DNA from: Nocardia tengchongensis
GTDB lineage: Bacteria > Actinomycetota > Actinomycetes > Mycobacteriales > Mycobacteriaceae
DNA length: 64,000 nucleotides
Reading direction: 5' to 3'
NCBI RefSeq assembly: GCF_018362975.1
Contig: NZ_CP074371.1
Span: forward strand, 5,642,001 to 5,706,000
Below the pieces are notes generated by a model. The model was not told the origin of the DNA. It ran no database searches and saw only the letters and a list, made by a program, of their open reading frames with translations. The position numbers and the translations under genes were made by a program. Positions 21,701-27,255 of this stretch are shown here, piece by piece (position 1 is the stretch's first letter; each line of letters begins with the position of its first letter).

Positions 21701-24471
21701 CACTGTTCGATCTGCTGCTCACGGTGTCGGAATCCTATGACGCCACCGGCGACCCGGCCGGTATCACCGGCGCGGTCACCTATGCCAGCGACCTGTTCGA
21801 CGCGGCCACGGTGAGCACGATCGCCGCTCGCCTGCTGCGCCTGCTCGACGCGCTGGCTACCGACGCCACGCGACAGGTGTACGAGGTGGATCTGCTCGGC
21901 GCAGAGGAGCGGGACACCGTTCTGACGCAGTGGAATTCGACCGCCCGCGAGCTCCCCGCCGGCGAGACGCTCGCCTCGCTCTTCGCCGACTCGGCGCGGG
22001 CGCACGCGGACCGGCCCGCGGTGACCTACGGCGAACAGACGCTCAGCTACGCCGAATTCGCCGCTCGCGCCCAGCGGCTGGCGCGCTGGCTCATCGGCCG
22101 CGGCGTCGGACCGGAGTCGCTGGTGGCGCTGCGGATGCGGCGTTCCCTGGACCAGGTGATCGCCATGTATGCGGTGCACGCCGCCGGCGGTGGGTACGTG
22201 CCGGTCGATCCGGACCTTCCGGCCGACCGCATCGAGTACATGCTCTCGATCGCCGCGCCCGTGCTGGAGCTGACGTCCCTCGACGGGCTGGAACTGTCCG
22301 GCCTGTCGGACGCGCCGATCACCGATGACGAGCGGCTCGCACCGCTGCGACCGCACAATCTCGCCTACGTGCTGTTCACGTCCGGTTCCACCGGTCGGCC
22401 CAAAGGTGTTGCGATAACCCATGGTTCGGTGGTGAACCAGGTGCGCTGGCTCGGCACGCACTACGCCTGGACACCCGAGGACGTGGTGCTGCACAAGTCC
22501 CCCGCCACCTTCGACATGTCGGTGTGGGAACTGTTCGCGACCCTGGCGATGGGCGCGCGGATGGTCATCGCCCGCGCCGACGGGCACACCGATCTGCCCT
22601 ATCTCGCCGAAACCATTGCCGCCCAGCGGGTCACGATCACCGCGCTGGTGCCGTCGATGCTGGCGGTGTTCGCCGACGCGGTCCCGGCGCGGCAGCTGGA
22701 GTCGGTGCGGACGCTGCTGGTCGGTGGTGAGGCGTTCGGACCCGACGTGGTCGCCGAAGCGCGGCGCACCATGCCGGCGGTCGAGCTGCACAATCTGTAC
22801 GGGCCCACCGAATTCACCGTGTGCGCGACCTCCCACCGCGTCGCCGATACCGACAGCGGCAACATGCCGGTCGGCGCACCCGCCTGGAACACTCGTGCCT
22901 ACATCCTCGACGACCGGTTGCAGCCGGTGCCGCCCGGAGTCTCCGGTGAGCTGTACCTGGCGGGCACTCAGCTCGCCCGCGGCTACCGGTCGCGTCCGGG
23001 CCTGACCGCGGAACGCTTCGTCCCCGACCCGTTCGGCACCGGCGGGCGCCTGTACCGCACCGGCGACCTGGTGCGCTGGAACCAGGCCGGTGAGGTGGAA
23101 TACCTGGGCCGCACCGACTTCCAGGTGAAACTGCGCGGTCTGCGCATCGAACTCGGGGAGATCGAGGCGGTGCTCGCCGAGCACCCCAGCGTCGCCCGGG
23201 CCATCGCGCTGGTGCACTCCACCGGGGCGGCCGAACATCTCGTCGGCTACGTGCTGCCCGCCGCGGGCGCCACCATCGACACCGCGGCCTTGCTCGAGCA
23301 CGCTGCCAACGCGCTGGCCGACTACATGGTGCCGACCACCGTGATGGCGCTCGACGAGGTGCCGCTCACCGTGTCGGGCAAGCTCGACCGCGCGCGGCTC
23401 CCGGAGCCGGTGCTCGCGGTCGGCGAGTTCCGGGAACCCTCCTCATGGCTGGAAGAGGAGATCGCGCGCGCCTTCGGCGCGGTCCTGGGCGTGGAGCGGG
23501 TCGGCGCCGACGACGACTTCTACGCCCTGGGCGGCAACTCGTTGAAGTCGGTGCAGGTGGTGACCGAGCTGCGCAAGGAGATCGACTACGAGGTGCCGAT
23601 CCGGTGGATGCTGTCCGATCCCTGCCCGGCCGATCTGGCCAAGCGCATCGAATCCGGTATGCAATCCCACTCCACGGTCGAGCAGACCGGCCTCGGGTTC
23701 GACGTGCTGCTGCCCATCCGCACCGGAGGCGAACAACCACCGCTGTTCTGCATCCACCCGGCCGTGGGCCTGGCGTGGTGTTACCACAGTTTCGACCGGT
23801 ACCTCACCGGCGATCGGCCGATCTACGGCCTGCAGGCGCCGCAGATCAGCGGCGAGGACCCCGGGCCGACCTCCATCGAAGACCTGGCGAAGCGCTACTT
23901 CGCCGAGATTCGCACGGTGCAGCCGCACGGCCCGTACCACCTGCTCGGCTGGTCACTGGGTGGCATGCTCGCCCACGCGATCGCCGGGGAGATGCGGGCC
24001 GCCGGTGAAGAGGTCGCGCTGCTGGCCCTGCTGGACGCCGAGGCGAGTGGGGTCGACCCCTCGACCCTGCGCAGCGTCACCGCCGGTGAACTGATCAGCA
24101 ATCTGGGCCCGGTGATGGGCGTCGATTTCGTCAGCCCCGACGCGACCGCCGCGGAGGCCGCCGATCTGATCGAACGCCACCTCGGAGCGAGCCTGGGCAT
24201 CGACGCCGCCCGGATCGAGCGGCTGACCGACGCCTACAACCTGGCGGTCCGCGCGGCCGGCGCCTGGGAGCCCACTGTCGTGGACAGCGACATGCTGTAT
24301 TTCACGGCGACCCGGGACCGGCGATCCGACGCCGAAGGCCACGAGGGGTGGGCGCATCTGGTCGGCGGCCGGATTGCGGCCTTCGACATCGATGCCGCCC
24401 ACCTCGCGATGACCGAGCCGGACGCGGTTGCCCAGATCGCCCGGATTCTCAACACACGCTTGGAGCGATGA
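6320..24471 (+). CDS. Five-module nonribosomal peptide synthetase, one gene broken by five 1-base indels
   Basis: Read through the indels this is one gene of about 6,050 residues. Domain order is C1-A1-T1-E1 / C2-A2-T2 / C3-A3-T3 / C4-A4-T4 / C5-A5-T5-TE. Each module activates one amino acid as an adenylate, loads it on its T-domain serine and condenses it; the TE releases a pentapeptide, linear or cyclic. The breaks are near 9418 (GGG to GG), 9778, 11092 (GGG to GG), 14361-14363 (extra C) and 18847-18850 (extra A). The net change of minus one makes the length divisible by three and adjoining segments join inside conserved motifs, so sequence error is more likely than decay. The ATG at 6320 has GGAGG five bases upstream. 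No MbtH, PPTase or exporter is adjacent. Confidence 0.88.
9421..9909 (+). CDS. NRPS segment 2: end of T1 and first part of epimerization domain E1
   Basis: In this frame the end of T1 (VFVHKTVAGLAAIA) continues into PMPLSPIMHAML, the first motif of an epimerization domain, and LLDRHDMLRAVLRE. Real coding runs from about 9419 to 9777. Beyond that the frame is wrong: the expected D-A-A-E-I-D-K-H-L-E-D sequence continues in the next frame. It has no start of its own and is part of the single NRPS reading frame. Confidence 0.75.
   Translation: MFVHKTVAGLAAIATEAGEAPGLAELPGGGTGPMPLSPIMHAMLDRGYYGRFAQAALVQLPPEVDRAGLVRALRALLDRHDMLRAVLRESDAADRYVEVLARGAVDAEAALTEVRIERRATPPRSTNISRMPQTAWIPTTVFSCKRSGFRTAPVSDPTCCGW
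9825..11417 (+). CDS. NRPS segment 3: rest of E1 and start of C2
   Basis: Coding in this frame really begins about 9780. It contains the E-domain active site HHLAVDAVSW near 9912, which has the SW that distinguishes E from C domains, the TAGWFTSRFPV block and the FNYLGRVG motif. E1 should convert the module-1 residue to the D form. C2 starts at SDFPLTAVSQPDVDRW with DVWPLTDLQSGLLFH, the subtype that follows an E domain and accepts a D donor. The frame breaks in CAGGTGGACG near 11092, where a third G is expected. Confidence 0.8.
   Translation: MDPDNGVLVQAVWIQDRTGFGPDLLWLVIHHLAVDAVSWRILLGDLALAWTQGAHGNQPHFSPVTTSFRRWVHGLADQAPDLRASELDRWKDVLGRDDQLLGSRRLIPDRDTVATAGRISERIPAAVTEAVLTTIPERFHCSANDPLMAALVLALGEWRRRRGMASTGESILLEGHGREEQAVPGADLSATAGWFTSRFPVRIDWDDIDLDDALTGGAGAGLAIQQVKEQLRAVPGNGIGYQVLRYLDPQGRAELANLTEPQISFNYLGRVGLGERSGPWTPTTEFTSLTATTDPAMALPAVLDVNAIAEAGHDGLELAVTWEFASGVLGAEEVEELAGLWVRALESLADHVRSRTASSFTPSDFPLTAVSQPDVDRWLREYPSMTDVWPLTDLQSGLLFHTIYDREGADGYIVQAALTFAGRWTGTGCGARRRCSSTGTTACGPRSSPVRTVRVRSSCATPRSIGPTPTSAATTGRRKRCGRWRPRQRRRSIRRAHRWCVSIWCAPASTGTGCWSPTTTWCWTAGRCPC
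11093..14497 (+). CDS. NRPS segment 4: C2-A2-T2 and start of C3
   Basis: C2 continues with HHLVLDGWSMP. A2 has YTSGSTGTPK (the usual final G of the motif is A), NHYGPTE, YRTGD and TPTGKID. T2 carries LGGDSI. Directly after T2, with only a short A/P-rich linker, comes C3 (SDFPLVELTQQDVDRL, DIWPLSPMQSGMHFH). Both T2 and C3 are of the kinds that normally flank an E domain, yet none is present. The frame is lost at CCC 14361-14363, where one C appears to be extra. Confidence 0.82.
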   Translation: MDGDRMWRAAQVLIDRHDSLRTAFVTGADGPRQIVLRDATVDWADSDVSGDDRQAEALRQMAAAAAAPFDPACPPLVRFHLVRTGVDRYRLLVTNHHLVLDGWSMPLLIHELLTLYLSDGDTAELAPPRSYREYLRWLQVQDRDAATAAWREMLAGIEGPTRVTNGPQRAVTADAGEVGLNLDAATTAALLGLGRSHGVTPNTALHVGWALLVSVLAGRSDVVFANTVSSRPPRIPDVERMVGLMINTLPVRVRLEPGESVGDLLIRVQSEQAAMLDHQHLGLAELQRAAGVTDLFDTATVLESYPFDRELLAQDLSAAGLRLLEIDAHDATPYPLSLQVTPPRPSRAGGPEDGEPGTYTVTLKFATDRFDAAEARTLLERFELLLTQIVGDPARTVGSISTSGDAERAQLLSIDGGQPAADLMLGDILSETARRHPGAVAVRSGDMTWTYGELERRADRFARLLIGHGARPESIVALVLPRSAELVVAIWAVAKTGAAFLPVDPGNPAARIGELLADSRATLGVTTRAMAQRLPDTVDWFVPDACSSEADQALPLLPAVPTGLSADNAAYVIYTSGSTGTPKAVHVSHRGLADLVAAQADAFGPTPDSMVLQVASPGFDACVSELLLAHSSGACLVVAPPEVYAGIDLEELLRSQRVSHAIITPSVLNTMDPSGLPALTTLAVVGEAVGPDTVNRWAPGRRLMNHYGPTECTIWATGSDALAPGDPVTIGGPVRGATAMVLDQWLRPVPVGVAGELYIGGPGLARGYADRAAVTASRFVADPRSARGERIYRTGDSVRWVRGATGPVLEYLGRSDQQVKIHGLRIEPGEIDAHVARRPDVASVATVAVQGPAGEPVLVSYVVAAPGTAIDVTAIDTDLAESMPRYMNPAAIVQLDDMPRTPTGKIDRKDLQQRAFEVSATGGRPPSTPAEQTVAELFAEVLHLDTVSAESNFFALGGDSIVSMRLVALARAAGLTFTPRDVFEAKTVAALAALADGATAAAPPVEETPRRSALDRAYRASDFPLVELTQQDVDRLVERYPALSDIWPLSPMQSGMHFHSTFDPEAADDYTVQTMIGFSGRVDGERLRRARAGRGGPPRHPAGRVRRDVGRTVPNRPGPRRDRIPGNRSRRRRR
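14343..19196 (+). CDS. NRPS segment 5: C3-A3-T3-C4 and start of A4
   Basis: C3 continues with HHVILDGWSMP. A3 has YTSGSTGTPKG, NLYGPSE, YRTGD and TANGKLD. T3 carries LGGDSL. C4 starts PLSLAQQRMWFLNRFEP and has HHIAGDG, the subtype joining two L residues. A4 begins near 18770 and is cut at AAAA 18847-18850: with one A removed it reads ADGETLSYAELDERSNRLARY, a normal A-domain start. The codons after 18850 in this frame are not real coding. Confidence 0.82.
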   Translation: MNACDGPAQAVVDRHDILRAAFAETSAGPCQIVLDHAEIAFREIDLAAGGDEHGPADPESIAAADAAAGFDLSAPPLLRLTLIRLGADSARLLVTNHHVILDGWSMPLLMRELLDYYGSPAHIDAAGPASSFRDYLAWLGRQDVTASKAAWVQAFSDVDAPTRVSRDADAVGAVSAGEVGAELTEDRFAALRRVAAQAAVTVNTTVGAAWALNLRVLTGETDMIFGASVSGRPPELPGVDQTLGMFLNTVPVRVPLDPAMTVRELLIDVQARQAGLLDHHYVGLPEIHRSVGLPELFDTAITYQSFPVDRNTLQQLVDAAGLRVTELSGVDSTPFPLSLVVEPRQSEHGAPQGLRITLRFHDHAFDTAAAQRILDRFVELLGSIGAQAETRLGELPLDERPRPWWPDTPEKAAIPHTLDRILAASVAAAPDAVAVRYGADALTYRQLDERSTRLARVLLRHGARRGQVVASVLPRSLAATVTLWAVAKTGAALLPIDPTLPGERIEFLLSDSGTVLGVTDSSAGRRAPDGVRWLVLDEEPTVGALDTVPAVPIIDAERGGPIRRDQLAYVSYTSGSTGTPKGVLVSHRGLADIVAAQRRLFGVDPMSVVLQVASPSFDASVFELLMAHGSGGRLVVSPAEVYAGPELADLLSREHISHAVVTPSALATVPSEGLNGLRLLATAGEPVGPELVDRWAPQRTMVNLYGPSESTIWATASDPLTPGGAITIGRPVGPVAAVVLDTWLRPVPHGVAGELYLFGAGLADGYVARSALTAARFVACPFGEPGRPMYRTGDVVRSSADGDLEFLGRNDFQVKLHGTRIELGEIDAALGALAEVAYAVTVPRHDAGRPVQLVSYVVPAAGSGVSGAQLRAALAETLPRIMVPSAVIVLDEVPLTANGKLDRERLPEPVAVAREFRAPAPGMEQLVARAFEQVLDVDGVGADDDFFALGGDSLSASLVVGRLGAALNVRVPVRAVFEAPTVGALAARAGTLTGGERLPLRAGVRPDPVPLSLAQQRMWFLNRFEPDSPAYNIPVMLRLSGRLDTGALGAALADVVARHDVLRTVYPEISGEPQQVVLVEPAVPVEPVRVPADSVAAVVGEFVRRGFDVTAAVPIRVGLFELDPEPGSDSGEFLLVLVVHHIAGDGQSMGPLAHDVMMAYAARLAGHAPDWKPLGVQYADFAWWQRQMLGAADDPASLMSAQLEFWRTTLDGAPDRLELPADRPRPAVASLAGGRVPVEIDAGLHQRLVTLARSRGTSLFMVMHAALATVLGRLSGTDDVVIGTPIAGRSEPGLDALVGMFVNTLTLRTRVDAGERFAELLMRTRDTDLLAFEHSDVPFERVVEELKPERSAARHPLFQVALAFENLSAVEVALPGVRIGRAEVDTGATQFDLQLVLSEAAADAGVAQGISGMMSFARDLFDESTVAAMVRRLVRVLEAVADDPTILVGDIDWLAVGERAELTSRVGARAAAAPEPSGLLPEVFASAVRDNRDGVALVADGENTVLRRAGRAVEPLGQVPDRLWRRTGESGAGGGGPVDGVRRRVVGGREIGCGLRAGGPRLSGEPDRADGVGFACDAGRHGGLGVRATARRGGLDRGRRPGRRHGDRRVRRRPGRR
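18736..24471 (+). CDS. NRPS segment 6: A4-T4-C5-A5-T5-thioesterase
   Basis: Real coding in this frame starts about 18851. A4 has FTSGSTGVPKG, ELYGPTE, YRTGD and SPNGKLD. T4 carries LGGNSL. C5 starts PLSYAQQRMWFLNRLEP and has HHICCDG. A5 has FTSGSTGRPKG, NLYGPTE and TVSGKLD and looks closer to EntF-type A domains. T5 carries LGGNSL. The terminal type I thioesterase (about 23690-24471) has the nucleophile GWSLGG and a C-terminal DAAHLAM that supplies the likely catalytic His. This segment is the longest uninterrupted part of the gene and ends at a normal stop. Confidence 0.86.
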   Translation: MSVRAPRPRRNRPDCCRRCSPPPSVTTVTASPWSPMAKTLSYAELDERSNRLARYLIGCGAGPENPVLVAAARSMEFVVAWWAVVKSGAAFVPVDPAYPASRIAQMVSDSHATLGVTVASVSAQLPDAVDWIVVDDPAVATAIDGSDDGPVGDDERLRPLRASNVAYVVFTSGSTGVPKGVAVTHTGVADFVSSYRSDFGLDKSSRVLQFASPSFDATLLEILMAVCRAGALIVAPTGIYGGDEMAEFLRTQRVTHAFMTPAALASVDPAGLDHVRVVMSGGDAVSADLVNRWAGSDLAGIRTFRELYGPTEATMVTTATGDLHAGDRPTIGAPLHGVHALVLDSRLRPVPVGVAGELYLAGPSLARGYLDKAAASAARFVAHPFAKPGHRMYRTGDVVRWNTGGDLEFLGRNDFQVKIRGFRVELGEIDAVLSARPDVAYAITTPWRSDTGPTQLVSYAVPETGASLTGEELRAALAEALPSYLVPAAVMILDAIPLSPNGKLDRGALPAPVVQAKRFRAPASQAEEVVAAVFADVLGVETPIGADDDFFDLGGNSLVATRVAARIGAALDETVPVSMIFEAPTVARLAARAESQANTGRVALTAQARPQRIPLSYAQQRMWFLNRLEPGSAAYSIPIVLRMSGQLDLHALRAAVADVLERHEALRTIYPYAEGAPAQVVLPAAQAIPPITALPVTESELDEALSAFTATTFDVTVDAPLRIQLFELGQHEWVLAVVAHHICCDGSSLGPLARDMMTSYAAHLAGETPNLPDLPVQYADYAIWEREVLGREDDPDSILRAQIDYWTLELAELPALLELPTDRPRPPVQTYAGATVPLTVDAELHAALQQVAREHHTTLFMVFHAALAATLARLADMDDIAIGTPYAGRGEPELDDLVGMFVNTLVLRTRLTPAMTLTQLLEHVRGTDLAAFGHADVPFERLVQELNPARSHAHHPLFQVMLAFQNIGKADLELPGLEVAGVTPETDTALFDLLLTVSESYDATGDPAGITGAVTYASDLFDAATVSTIAARLLRLLDALATDATRQVYEVDLLGAEERDTVLTQWNSTARELPAGETLASLFADSARAHADRPAVTYGEQTLSYAEFAARAQRLARWLIGRGVGPESLVALRMRRSLDQVIAMYAVHAAGGGYVPVDPDLPADRIEYMLSIAAPVLELTSLDGLELSGLSDAPITDDERLAPLRPHNLAYVLFTSGSTGRPKGVAITHGSVVNQVRWLGTHYAWTPEDVVLHKSPATFDMSVWELFATLAMGARMVIARADGHTDLPYLAETIAAQRVTITALVPSMLAVFADAVPARQLESVRTLLVGGEAFGPDVVAEARRTMPAVELHNLYGPTEFTVCATSHRVADTDSGNMPVGAPAWNTRAYILDDRLQPVPPGVSGELYLAGTQLARGYRSRPGLTAERFVPDPFGTGGRLYRTGDLVRWNQAGEVEYLGRTDFQVKLRGLRIELGEIEAVLAEHPSVARAIALVHSTGAAEHLVGYVLPAAGATIDTAALLEHAANALADYMVPTTVMALDEVPLTVSGKLDRARLPEPVLAVGEFREPSSWLEEEIARAFGAVLGVERVGADDDFYALGGNSLKSVQVVTELRKEIDYEVPIRWMLSDPCPADLAKRIESGMQSHSTVEQTGLGFDVLLPIRTGGEQPPLFCIHPAVGLAWCYHSFDRYLTGDRPIYGLQAPQISGEDPGPTSIEDLAKRYFAEIRTVQPHGPYHLLGWSLGGMLAHAIAGEMRAAGEEVALLALLDAEASGVDPSTLRSVTAGELISNLGPVMGVDFVSPDATAAEAADLIERHLGASLGIDAARIERLTDAYNLAVRAAGAWEPTVVDSDMLYFTATRDRRSDAEGHEGWAHLVGGRIAAFDIDAAHLAMTEPDAVAQIARILNTRLER

Positions 24472-24480
24472 CCGTGTCCG

Positions 24481-25086
24481 CTAGGGCGACAGGGCGGGCT
24501 CGCCCGGTGCGTCGACCTCCGCCGGTGGCAGCGGGGAGGTGAGGCCGACGATGGCTCCCACCGACGCCCCCAGCGCCCCACCGAGCAGGGCCGCGGGTCC
24601 CGCGATGAGGGCGACACCGACCGCCGCGCCCAGCAGCGGGCCGACCACCAGACCGGTCGGAAGGAAAGGAATTCCAACGACGAACCCGGCGGCGGCGCCG
24701 ACCACTCCGGCCGCTATCGCTACCGGGGCGGACACGCCCGCACCGATGCCGGCGCCGATGGCAGCCCCGACGCCCGCGTCGACGACGGTGGTACTGCACC
24801 GCTGGGGATCAGCCGGGATGCCGGCACAGAAGTCTTGGACCAGATTCGGATCGAACAGCGGCTCGTCCACCCGGTCGGCCAAGGCCTGGGTCGCGGTGGC
24901 GACCACGTCCTGGCCCGGGAATTGGCCGGTCGATAGCCGGTCCGGTGGCGCCGGTAGCGCGGCCGGTGGCGGAGCATTGTCGTCCGGAGCTGCCGCGGCG
25001 ATTCCGGTTCCGAAGACGACTGCGACCGGCAAAATGCCAGTAATCAACAGTAATCTCGATCGGCTTCGGCAACTGGATTCCCGCAT
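24481..25086 (-). CDS. Secreted glycine-zipper protein
   Basis: 201 residues. An N-terminal signal peptide (RLLLITGILPVAVVFGTGIAAAA) is followed by a short polar region containing a Cys pair (DFCAGIPADPQRCS) and then about 80 residues of Gly/Ala-rich small-residue repeats (GAAIGAGIGAGVSAPVAIAA) that look like glycine-zipper membrane-inserting helices. AGGAGG lies six bases before the ATG. It is convergent with the NRPS, nine bases from its stop. A related protein lies at 60783-61670. Function unknown. Confidence 0.75.
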   Translation of the reverse strand: MRESSCRSRSRLLLITGILPVAVVFGTGIAAAAPDDNAPPPAALPAPPDRLSTGQFPGQDVVATATQALADRVDEPLFDPNLVQDFCAGIPADPQRCSTTVVDAGVGAAIGAGIGAGVSAPVAIAAGVVGAAAGFVVGIPFLPTGLVVGPLLGAAVGVALIAGPAALLGGALGASVGAIVGLTSPLPPAEVDAPGEPALSP

Positions 25087-25113
25087 TGCGCACCTCCTGG
25101 AGGAAAAACTGCT

Positions 25114-25137
25114 CTACGTCGAGCAATTGCGACGTAG
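25114..25137 (-). promoter_or_regulatory. 8-bp inverted repeat in the 5' leader of the glycine-zipper gene
   Basis: CTACGTCG and CGACGTAG are perfect inverted arms separated by eight bases (AGCAATTG), 16 bp upstream of the AGGAGG of the gene at 24481-25086. It could be an operator or an mRNA hairpin. Confidence 0.45.
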
Positions 25138-25174
25138 TGAGTTTAAACAGAAGGCCGTGTTGGATCGGACATTT

Positions 25175-25192
25175 TACCGATATAAATCGGTA
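25175..25192. promoter_or_regulatory. Operator-like palindrome TACCGAT-ATAA-ATCGGTA
   Basis: Perfect 7-bp arms around a 4-bp AT core, about 90 bp upstream of the glycine-zipper gene in an AT-rich patch suited to a promoter. The binding protein is unknown. Confidence 0.45.
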
Positions 25193-25507
25193 TCCGGCAA
25201 ATATGCGGAGCCCCTACATGTTCCGCGCTCTCCGCCGCCCTTCGGGCGCGTCGCGCGCACCCTCCACGCGACTGTGCCTACCGTTAGCTGTGCCTGGACA
25301 ACGCCGTCCCGCAGCGGCGGGATGCCCGGCCCTCCCCCCTCCTGAGGGCCGGACAGTTCCGCGATCCCGGCCAACCGGATCAGATCTCCGCGCAACGGCG
25401 CGCGGCGGTCATGGTGGGCCGGGGTCGCCGAACCACACGCCACTATCGAGCACCCGCCGCAACTTTCGGACAAGAGCGCCTTAAGACCGGGCTGTCAGGA
25501 TCGCGGA
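25193..25507. other. 315-bp intergenic stretch without a recognised gene
   Basis: It lies between the glycine-zipper leader and the alpha/beta hydrolase start. I see no convincing reading frame. AGGA just before 25508 may serve the hydrolase. Confidence 0.4.
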
Positions 25508-26326
25508 ATGGCGCAATCCACGGAGAAGGTCGAGTCGGCGGATGGGACACCCATCGTGTTCCACACGCGAGGGGACGGGCCGCCGCTGGTGATCGTGCAC
25601 GGCGCGCTGGTCACCCTCCACACGTATCTGGATCTGGCCGAGCGGCTGGCGTCGGAGTATCGGGTCGTCGTGGTCGAACGGCGGGGTTACCCGCCGAGCG
25701 GAAGCGGGCCGGGGCCGGCCGAATTCGCCGCGCAGGCCGACGATCTCGCGGCGGTGCTGGCCGCGGTCGGTGAGCCCGCGTTCGTTTTCGGCCATTCCGC
25801 GGGTGGTCTGGTCGCGCTGCATGCCGTGCAGCGGGATCCGTCGCTGGGGCGGAGGCTCGCGTTGTACGAGCCGCCGGTCGTGTACGCCGGTCCCCCGCTA
25901 CGGCCGACGCTGGAGACGATCCGGCAGCAGATGGCCGAGGGCCGGCCCGCGGACGCGATCGTCGAATTCTTCTCCGCCATCGTCGAACCCAAGCCTCCGC
26001 GCTCGGTGCTGCGTCCGCTCGGTGATGCGCTGGCCTTCCGGGCGACCGGCCTGGTCGCGGACCTCGAATGCCTCACCGCGATGGATCCCGACCTCGCGGC
26101 CTGGTCGGGCATCGACATCGCCACGTTGCTGCTCACCGGCGAGATCACCGATCCGTACGGTACGAAAAGCACCGAGCTGCTCGGGGCCACACTTCCCGAT
26201 ACCCGGGCCATCACCTTGGCCGGGCAGCGGCATCACCCCGAGGACACCGCGGCGGTGGCCGCTGCGCTTCGCGAGTTCTTCGGTCAGGAGACGGCGCCGC
26301 GGGGTTCGAGTCCGGCGGCGCGGTAG
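25508..26326 (+). CDS. Alpha/beta hydrolase
   Basis: 272 residues. It has the oxyanion-side HG in VIVHGALVTLHTY, the nucleophile elbow FGHSAGG, and a late His in GQRHHPED that fits the catalytic histidine. The size fits the single-domain esterase/haloperoxidase-like group. Substrate unknown. Its last 43 bp overlap the convergent oxidoreductase gene. The alanine- and arginine-rich C-terminal tail may not be structured. Confidence 0.82.
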   Translation: MAQSTEKVESADGTPIVFHTRGDGPPLVIVHGALVTLHTYLDLAERLASEYRVVVVERRGYPPSGSGPGPAEFAAQADDLAAVLAAVGEPAFVFGHSAGGLVALHAVQRDPSLGRRLALYEPPVVYAGPPLRPTLETIRQQMAEGRPADAIVEFFSAIVEPKPPRSVLRPLGDALAFRATGLVADLECLTAMDPDLAAWSGIDIATLLLTGEITDPYGTKSTELLGATLPDTRAITLAGQRHHPEDTAAVAAALREFFGQETAPRGSSPAAR

Positions 26327-27255
26327 ACCTCGTCGATCAATTCCATATTGATCACCGAATCCGAGGGTGGGGTGAGGTTGGTGTCCGCACCGGCTACCGC
26401 GCTCGCGAAGGCGCGCAGCTGGCGGACATAGGTGGCTTCACCGGAAACCCGTTCGCGGCGGGTGACACCGTCGACGGTCACGGTCAGCCGGTGAAAGGCT
26501 TGCGGGAGTACGTGGTTGAAGACCTTCATGGTTCCGCGTTCGCCTTCGACCCGCAGGCCGATCCGCAGCAGCGAGCGCGACCACATCGACGCGGTGATGC
26601 GGCCCTCCGCGCCGGAGGGAAACCGGAAGTCGGCGGTCATCGCGCGATCCACGCCGGGACTGCGCAGCAGCGCCCGCGCTCCCGTCACCACCGGACGGCC
26701 CGGGTCGAACAATCGCATGCTGTGGATGGCGTAGCAGCCCGCGTCCATAGTCGCGCCGCCCGCCAGATCGAGCCGGTAGCGGATGTCACCGAACTTGGGC
26801 AGCGGGAAGCACATCGAGCTTTCCACCCGCCGGATCTCGCCCAGCTCGGTCGCGGCGATCTCCCGCATCCGCTCGGCCAGGGGGTGATACCGGTAGTGGA
26901 ACGCCTCCATGACAGTGAGCCCGGTTCGCCGCGCCTCGTCGGCGACCTGGACGGCTTCGGCGGCATTGGCGGTGAGTGGCTTCTCGCACAAGACATGTCG
27001 TCCGGCGGCGAGCGCCTGCAGCGTCCACCGGGCGTGCAGTGAATTCGGCAGGGGAATGTAGACGGCGTCCACCTCCGGCAGCAGGTCCGCGTACGAGTCG
27101 TGGACCTGCGCGATCCCATGCTTGCGGGCGAAGGCCTCGGGCGGGGCGCGGTCCCGAGCCGCGATCGCGGTCACCTCGACCTCCGGGACCGCCGCGGCGG
27201 GACCGATCAATGCGGTGGGCGCGATCGTGGCGGCACCCAATATCCCTATTCTCAA
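26284..27255 (-). CDS. Gfo/Idh/MocA-family NAD(P)-dependent oxidoreductase
   Basis: 323 residues. A Rossmann start IGILGAATIAPTALI is followed by VYIPLPNSLHARWTLQALAAG and the family's EKPL motif (HVLCEKPLT, catalytic Lys), then the C-terminal alpha/beta dehydrogenase domain with GGGATMDAGCY-like sequence (GGATMDAGCYAIH). The start is TTG at 27255 and shares TTGA with the stop of the upstream IclR gene, so translation is probably coupled. A GGGAAGAG ribosome site precedes it. Likely a sugar or polyol dehydrogenase; substrate unknown. Confidence 0.88.
   Translation of the reverse strand: MRIGILGAATIAPTALIGPAAAVPEVEVTAIAARDRAPPEAFARKHGIAQVHDSYADLLPEVDAVYIPLPNSLHARWTLQALAAGRHVLCEKPLTANAAEAVQVADEARRTGLTVMEAFHYRYHPLAERMREIAATELGEIRRVESSMCFPLPKFGDIRYRLDLAGGATMDAGCYAIHSMRLFDPGRPVVTGARALLRSPGVDRAMTADFRFPSGAEGRITASMWSRSLLRIGLRVEGERGTMKVFNHVLPQAFHRLTVTVDGVTRRERVSGEATYVRQLRAFASAVAGADTNLTPPSDSVINMELIDEVYRAAGLEPRGAVS

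Noticed and set aside
18727..23301. A 1,524-codon open frame on the minus strand inside the NRPS, and similar long antisense frames across 6-24 kb
   Set aside because: Composition is Arg/Gly/His-rich with no domains; it is the mirror of GC-rich third positions of the NRPS coding strand.
6320..24471. A siderophore (enterobactin or nocobactin type) assignment for the NRPS
   Set aside because: C1 is EntF-like, but there are no aryl-acid, hydroxylase, heterocyclization or iron-transport genes and no IdeR-type box was seen.
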